A stretch of 6,922 bases of DNA from an uncultured Bacilli bacterium (lineage in GTDB: Bacteria > Bacillota_I > Bacilli_A > RF39 > UBA660). Below, in pieces: positions 5,873-6,922 of this stretch; position 1 is the stretch's first letter, and each line of letters starts with the position of its first letter. The translations under genes were made by a program, and so were the position numbers. Where the stretch lies: assembly GCA_910576925.1 (NCBI GenBank), contig CAJTKB010000048.1, positions 1-6,922 on the forward strand, read 5' to 3'. Under the pieces are notes generated by a model, which saw only the letters and a program-made list of their open reading frames with translations, was not told where the DNA came from and searched no databases.

Positions 5873-6922
5873 ATTTAAATATAATATCATTCCTAAGTAG
5901 ATACTTACTGCTGGGGATATTAAAATATGACCTGATGTCTCACTTATAGTAATAAATAATATAAATGATAATAGATAAGCCTTTTTTAGTCTGGACTTAT
6001 ATCCATAATAGATTATTATACTTATAATTAATAATAATCCAATAAGACCATACTTATAGAAAATATCAAACAAATCAATTTCAACATCTTTTCTATTTAT
6101 ATCATATTTTAATCCGAATATCTTTTCATATAGTGAACTTTTTAAGTATGTATCTTGATTTTTATTTACAAAGCTGAATCTATCGTTAAAAATAACTTTG
6201 TTTATTCCTTCTAATGAGATAATATTTTTTATTTTGAAAAATTTAGCTTGTACAATAACATTTTTATAAGCTGTTGTATTTGTAATTAAGAAAACGCTTC
6301 CAATACAAGTTGCTAATATTAATGAAGAAATTATAACTTTTACTTTAGTAGTTTTACTTTTAAAAAATAGGCTAAATGGTTTATATAGAAAGTAGAATGT
6401 TGTTAAAAGTAAGCCCCCAAGCATTACTTTAGTACCAGTTAACATACTCATAATAAATGTTAGTATTATTAATATATTTGTTAAAATATATTTTTTTTTA
6501 GTTAATAAATTATTAATGGTAAGCGGTAGGAGAATAATTACTATAGCACTTAATTCATTTATAGAATTAAATAATCCCTTAAAGCCTTCTTTTTTAACAC
6601 CTTCCTCATATATGACATCGCCAAGATTAAAGATATAGCACAATAAAAATAGTAAAATATAAAGAAAATTAGTTATAGAAATATATTTATTGTTAATATT
6701 TCCTTTATAATTTATAAAAAATATTGTAGTAAATGGTAAGTAAAATAATTTAAAAGTATAACTAATAGAATTTATAATTGAGTATTTATAATATAATAGA
6801 TAACTTGTAAAATAAATAAACATAATAGTTGTAAGTAGTAATGTAAGTTTTAAATTATTTTTATATTTTATATTGTATAAAATGATACCTATAAGAAATA
6901 TACCTCTAATAATAATATGAAT
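5846..6922 (-). CDS. O-antigen polymerase/ligase-like (Wzy/WaaL-type) membrane protein, 5' end outside the window
   Basis: This hydrophobic polytopic protein resembles the O-antigen ligase/polymerase family, which joins or transfers Und-PP-linked glycans on the outer face of the membrane. The frame stays open from the TAA at 5846-5848 through the window edge. An ATG at 6821-6823 would give 325 residues, but 33 further stop-free codons with a hydrophobic helix lie before it, giving at least 358 residues, so the true start is off-window. Family members usually have 400 or more residues. Numbering from that internal Met, family-like features are FKGLFNSINELSAI (81-94), a long hydrophilic loop at about 183-250 with NDR (213-215), and the VEIDLFDIFYKYGLIG pattern (247-262) at the end of that loop. 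About nine or more hydrophobic segments are visible. It is convergent with the kinase operon and shares its terminator. Function follows from pattern resemblance alone; polymerase and ligase cannot be told apart, and the glycan is unknown. Confidence 0.75.
   Translation of the reverse strand: MHIIIRGIFLIGIILYNIKYKNNLKLTLLLTTIMFIYFTSYLLYYKYSIINSISYTFKLFYLPFTTIFFINYKGNINNKYISITNFLYILLFLLCYIFNLGDVIYEEGVKKEGFKGLFNSINELSAIVIILLPLTINNLLTKKKYILTNILIILTFIMSMLTGTKVMLGGLLLTTFYFLYKPFSLFFKSKTTKVKVIISSLILATCIGSVFLITNTTAYKNVIVQAKFFKIKNIISLEGINKVIFNDRFSFVNKNQDTYLKSSLYEKIFGLKYDINRKDVEIDLFDIFYKYGLIGLLLIISIIIYYGYKSRLKKAYLLSFILFITISETSGHILISPAVSIYLGMILYLNKKQYFEDN

Noticed and set aside
6821..6823. ATG at 6823 as the start of the O-antigen-type gene
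   Set aside because: The frame continues without a stop for 33 codons to the window edge with a further hydrophobic helix, and the protein would be short for its family.

Overview
The window is a strongly AT-rich stretch of a low-GC Gram-positive chromosome. The evidence is AGA-dominated arginine codons, consistent GGAGG-type Shine-Dalgarno sites, a perfect Spo0A-type box and Bacillota-style lipid-carrier genes. I read it as a clostridial or related (possibly gut) Bacillota; the species cannot be fixed from the sequence. No rRNA, tRNA, CRISPR array or mobile element is visible.

Layout. (1) Positions 1-1030, plus strand: a PAP2-superfamily membrane phosphatase cut by the left window edge overlaps by 4 bp a small DgkA-type prenol/lipid kinase. 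Both probably feed or recycle undecaprenyl phosphate. (2) Positions 1031-1192: a non-coding gap with two candidate sigma-A promoters and a perfect 0A box between them. (3) Positions 1193-5807, plus strand: a tight three-gene operon with gaps of 17 and 8 nt. It encodes a divergent 664-aa AMP-forming acyl ligase-like enzyme, a seven-TM hybrid histidine kinase (7TM-HisKA-HATPase-REC), and a soluble HPt-REC protein. (4) Positions 5808-5872: a strong hairpin flanked by an A run and a T run, usable as a terminator on both strands. (5) Positions 5846-6922, minus strand: a convergent O-antigen polymerase/ligase-like membrane protein whose 5' end runs off the right edge.

How the genes fit together. 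The outer genes concern lipid-linked cell-surface glycan metabolism. The central operon is the unusual part: an adenylate-forming enzyme co-encoded with a complete His-Asp-His-Asp phosphorelay whose sensor is entirely intramembrane and whose last receiver has no output domain. By analogy with systems that pair acyl metabolism with a membrane hybrid kinase (Rpf/DSF: RpfB ligase with RpfC), a working hypothesis is that the ligase makes, activates or removes a hydrophobic or acyl-type signal sensed by the kinase. The 0A box at the operon promoter suggests a link to Spo0A, as regulator, relay target or both. These links are inference; the domain calls and catalytic residues are directly visible.
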